Part shown: positions 6,627-8,539 of the stretch, piece by piece
How positions within the stretch are numbered: position 1 is the stretch's first letter
Layout: each line of letters begins with the position of its first letter
DNA from: DAOTXR01 sp034435375
Lineage (GTDB): Bacteria > Chloroflexota > Anaerolineae > Aggregatilineales > UBA3940
Length of the DNA: 8,539 bases
NCBI GenBank assembly: GCA_034435375.1
Contig: DAOTXR010000002.1
Span: forward strand, 1-8,539
Direction: 5' to 3'
Notes under the pieces: generated by a model
What the model saw: the letters and a program-made list of their open reading frames with translations, nothing else
Databases searched by the model: none
What the model was told of the DNA's origin: nothing
Made by a program: the position numbers and the translations under genes

Positions 6627-6656
6627 ATGACGCTGCATCCGCTCGTGCAGCATACT
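6627..6656 (+). promoter_or_regulatory. Weak candidate promoter with an internal inverted repeat, upstream of the SDR gene
   Basis: ATGACG at 6627-6632 (four of six matches to TTGACA) and CATACT at 6651-6656 (four of six to TATAAT) are 18 nt apart. Between and touching them is a perfect inverted repeat, GCTGCA at 6632-6637 and TGCAGC at 6646-6651, placed where an operator would sit. It lies after the terminator and 67 nt before the SDR start. Both boxes are weak, so this is a suggestion only. Confidence 0.3.
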
Positions 6657-6681
6657 GCCCAATAAATACGGCGCAGAAGAA

Positions 6682-6706
6682 ATCACACCGCCATGATTGA
6701 TGTGAT
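6682..6706 (+). other. Inverted repeat ATCACA-N13-TGTGAT before the SDR ribosome binding site
   Basis: ATCACA at 6682-6687 and TGTGAT at 6701-6706 are exact reverse complements separated by 13 nt, and they end 2 nt before the ribosome binding site. This may be a dimeric regulator site in the 5' leader or a small mRNA hairpin. Six-base arms can arise by chance. Confidence 0.3.
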
Positions 6707-6708
6707 GT

Positions 6709-6715
6709 AAGGAGG
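6709..6715 (+). promoter_or_regulatory. Strong ribosome binding site of the SDR gene
   Basis: AAGGAGG, a full consensus match, sits 8 nt before the ATG at 6724 and fixes that start. Confidence 0.85.
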
Positions 6716-6723
6716 CAAGGATT

Positions 6724-7584
6724 ATGGCGTCTCAGCCGACAAGAAAGGCAGTGCTGGTGACCGGATGCTCGTCAGGCATCGGGCGGGCCGTGGCCATCTA
6801 TCTTGCAGGGCGCGGCTTTACCGCGCTTGCGACGGTGCGCAAACAGATCGATGCCGATGGCCTGAGAGCCACAGGTCTGCCAGACCTGGTCCCCATCTGT
6901 CCGCTCGATCTAGCTCTACCGGCGCACATGCCCGGCGCGGTCGAGACCGTGAAGCGCGAACTGGCTGCCCGGCAGATCGATGGGCTGTACGCCATTGTCA
7001 ACAACGCTGGTGGAGGCTGCATATCCCCAGTCGAGCTAATGGATCTGAACGTGTTCCGCACCGAGCTGGAGACCCGCGTGGTCGGGCCGATGGCGCTGGT
7101 ACAGGCATTGCTGCCACTGATCCGCCAGGCGCACGGACGCATCTTGTGGATCGCCACGCCCGGCATGATTGCTATCCCCTACGTGTCCAGCATCCATGCA
7201 CCGGAGTTCGCCATGAATTGCATCGCCCATAGCCTGCACCTGGAGCTGATGCCGTGGAAGGTCCCCAACATCCTGATCTGCTGTGGAGGAATCAAGACCC
7301 CGGCGGCTGACAGAACCGCACAGGAGCTTGAGGCCACTGTCCGAAGCTGGTCGCCAGAACAGCAGGCGCTTTATGGGCAGACCATGCAGCGGCTACAAAC
7401 ACGGCTGGCGCGTTTCGATGCCGGGAGGAGCGAGCCAGAAGTGGTTGGCAAGGCAGTGTTCAGAGCGCTCGTCGCCAGAAGGCCCAGACGCCGGTACGCG
7501 GTGGGCAGCGGAGCGAGGGCAATGAACATGCTGCGCTTCCTGCCCCAGCCTGTGATTGACGCCATCTTCTCACGCCTGGCATAG
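6724..7584 (+). CDS. Short-chain dehydrogenase/reductase-fold protein lacking the YxxxK catalytic pair
   Basis: A 286-residue protein with the classical SDR Rossmann fold. The nucleotide-binding motif TGCSSGIG is at residues 13-20, LDL at 61-63 is in the adenine-contacting position, and NNAG is at 93-96. A VRK at 38-40 after the second strand hints at NADP preference. The length and C-terminal extension resemble the retinol/17-beta-hydroxysteroid-dehydrogenase-like branch. The active site is odd. GRILWIATPG (138-147) has Ala-Thr where the catalytic Ser normally lies, and the YxxxK position reads I157-H-A-P-E161, anchored by a well-aligned PYVSS before it and FAMNCIAHSLHLEL after it. The Tyr and Lys are therefore both absent, and no alternative YxxxK is nearby. 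The frame is otherwise intact, so it is not a simple frameshifted pseudogene. It may be a binding protein, a regulator or an enzyme with shifted chemistry. It is preceded by its own leader and a strong ribosome binding site. Confidence 0.85.
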   Translation: MASQPTRKAVLVTGCSSGIGRAVAIYLAGRGFTALATVRKQIDADGLRATGLPDLVPICPLDLALPAHMPGAVETVKRELAARQIDGLYAIVNNAGGGCISPVELMDLNVFRTELETRVVGPMALVQALLPLIRQAHGRILWIATPGMIAIPYVSSIHAPEFAMNCIAHSLHLELMPWKVPNILICCGGIKTPAADRTAQELEATVRSWSPEQQALYGQTMQRLQTRLARFDAGRSEPEVVGKAVFRALVARRPRRRYAVGSGARAMNMLRFLPQPVIDAIFSRLA

Positions 7585-7646
7585 AGGGTGAGCGGCCAGC
7601 AGTCGGCAGCAGCGCTGGAAAGGAGTATCATCTCAGGCAGGTCAAG

Positions 7647-7671
7647 GGACAGAGGGCAACATGCTCTGTCC
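7647..7671 (+). other. Perfect 8-bp hairpin between the SDR and methyltransferase genes
   Basis: GGACAGAG at 7647-7654 pairs exactly with CTCTGTCC at 7664-7671 around a 9-nt loop. It ends 21 nt before the methyltransferase start codon. No T tract follows. It could reduce read-through, protect a processed mRNA end or act as an operator for the downstream gene. Confidence 0.45.
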
Positions 7672-7692
7672 AGCATATGTCTGAGAGGACTC

Positions 7693-8466
7693 ATGGCTGA
7701 CCAACGTGTCAACTACGACGAAATCGCAGCGACTTATAATCGACGGTTTGAGCACGGTCAGCATGCCGGAACCGCCGCCGCGTTGAAGGCCCTGTCAGAC
7801 GAGGTGAACGCCGCACAGGTGCTCGAAGTGGGGTGTGGAACAGGTCGATGGCTGGCCGACCTGGAGGCTGGGCGACAGGTGGTCGGTCTGGACCTGTCAG
7901 TGGGGATGCTACGCCAGGCCCAAGTTCGCAACAACCGACTGCACCTGGTTGGTGGACGGGCGGGGCGGCTACCCTTCCCCTCCCAAGCTTTCGATCTGGT
8001 CTACTGCGTCAACGCGCTGCACCATTTTGAGGCCCCACGCCAGTTTATCGGCGAGGCGCGGCGACTGCTCAAACCCGGCGGCGTGCTGGCCGTGATAGGG
8101 ATGGATCCCCGTGGGCAGCGCGAGACGTGGTACATCTATGAATACTTCAAAGGCGCCTACGAGACTGATATGCGGCGATTCCCTTCGTGGGGGACAGTGC
8201 TGGATTGGATGGCCGCAGAGGGCTTAGAGCCGATCACCTGGCAAATCGTGGAGCGCATCCACGAGCGCTGGGTAGGGCGTGAGGTGCTGAGCGATCCCTT
8301 CCTGGAGAAAAACTCCACCTCGCAACTGATCCTGCTGAGCGACGAAGCCTACGCCGCCGGATTGCAGCAGATCGAGGCAGCCCTGGCCGAGGCCGAGTCG
8401 GCAGGACGAGAGATCGGGTTCCGAACTGAGGTCCGGCTGGGGATGATGGCCGGCAGGCGACGATAA
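7693..8466 (+). CDS. Class I SAM-dependent methyltransferase (Methyltransf_11 / UbiE-like)
   Basis: A 257-residue methyltransferase with the Rossmann-like class I fold. Motif I is VLEVGCGTGRW at residues 43-53, the SAM-ribose acidic residue is Asp67 in VVGLDLS, the motif II/III region is LPFPSQAFDLVYCVNALHHF at 93-112, and the post-motif LLKPGGVLAVIG is at 125-136. The N-terminal NYDEIAATYNRRF (7-19) is the usual lead-in for UbiE/BioC-like enzymes. The C-terminal half (about 140-257) is family-variable and ends in a basic RRR. It should methylate a small molecule in the cytoplasm; the substrate cannot be told from sequence. The ATG at 7693 is chosen because AGAGG at 7684-7688 is just upstream and the homology starts there. 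An in-frame GTG at 7588 would add 35 poorly conserved-looking residues and no binding site. It is 108 nt from the SDR gene, with a hairpin between them. Confidence 0.88.
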   Translation: MADQRVNYDEIAATYNRRFEHGQHAGTAAALKALSDEVNAAQVLEVGCGTGRWLADLEAGRQVVGLDLSVGMLRQAQVRNNRLHLVGGRAGRLPFPSQAFDLVYCVNALHHFEAPRQFIGEARRLLKPGGVLAVIGMDPRGQRETWYIYEYFKGAYETDMRRFPSWGTVLDWMAAEGLEPITWQIVERIHERWVGREVLSDPFLEKNSTSQLILLSDEAYAAGLQQIEAALAEAESAGREIGFRTEVRLGMMAGRRR

Positions 8467-8524
8467 CCACACGTCGCCGGGCGCTTCAGAGAACTGCCAG
8501 GCTTGACTCGAACCTCAGGGTAGA

Positions 8525-8539
8525 GGGGGGGGGGCGGGG
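8525..8539. other. G homopolymer at the window end (probable sequencing artefact)
   Basis: Ten G residues, one C and four more G residues close the window. Together with the G run at 52-60 in the opening palindrome, this looks like low-quality polyG read ends rather than genomic sequence. The 58 bases before it (8467-8524) contain no gene or clear signal that I can support. Confidence 0.75.

Noticed and set aside
7588..7692. GTG at 7588 as the methyltransferase start.
   Set aside because: There is no ribosome binding site and the extra 35 residues show no methyltransferase feature. The perfect hairpin at 7647-7671 would also become coding.

Overview
The window is one stretch of GC-rich bacterial DNA with seven complete protein genes, all on the + strand. 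The order is: CPBP (CAAX-like) membrane protease; DUF4870/Tic20-like membrane protein; Yip1-domain membrane protein; MacB/LolD-type ABC ATPase; secreted protein with four Ig-like repeats; MacB/FtsX-type ABC permease; short-chain dehydrogenase-like protein; class I SAM methyltransferase. (The Yip1, ATPase, Ig-repeat and permease genes form one operon-like block.) Counting each separately gives eight genes, plus one possible 22-codon ORF. The gene content and the style of the envelope proteins suggest an environmental Chloroflexota bacterium (Anaerolineae-like). This is inference, because the window holds no rRNA, tRNA or marker gene.

Both ends look like the ends of an assembled contig. Positions 1-116 form a perfect 53-bp inverted repeat around a G-rich loop, and the last 15 bases are a G run with one C. 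Both are most simply explained as sequencing or assembly artefacts, so genuine sequence probably begins near 64 and ends near 8524.

Region 116-1621 carries two separate small membrane-protein genes. The main unit is 1821-6462. It is preceded by a plausible sigma-70-like promoter with a TATAAT box at 1751-1756 and followed by two perfect 8-bp hairpins, the second being a plausible terminator. Its genes encode a Yip1 membrane protein, an ABC ATPase starting 4 nt after it, a secreted four-repeat Ig-like protein and an FtsX/MacB-fold permease starting 8 nt after that. The ATPase and permease have the signatures of the MacB/LolCDE/FtsEX (type VII) ABC class, which uses ATP hydrolysis to move extracytoplasmic domains rather than to pass a substrate through the membrane. 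In this locus the place of the MacA adaptor is taken by the Ig-repeat protein, with the Yip1 protein as a further membrane partner. This composite is the best candidate here for an uncharacterised system.

Region 6724-8466 encodes an SDR-fold protein and a methyltransferase. The SDR keeps the nucleotide-binding motifs but lacks the YxxxK catalytic pair, so it may be a pseudoenzyme or use unusual chemistry. A perfect 8-bp hairpin lies between the two genes. No mobile element, CRISPR array, tRNA or rRNA was seen, and no gene-free stretch exceeds 300 bases.
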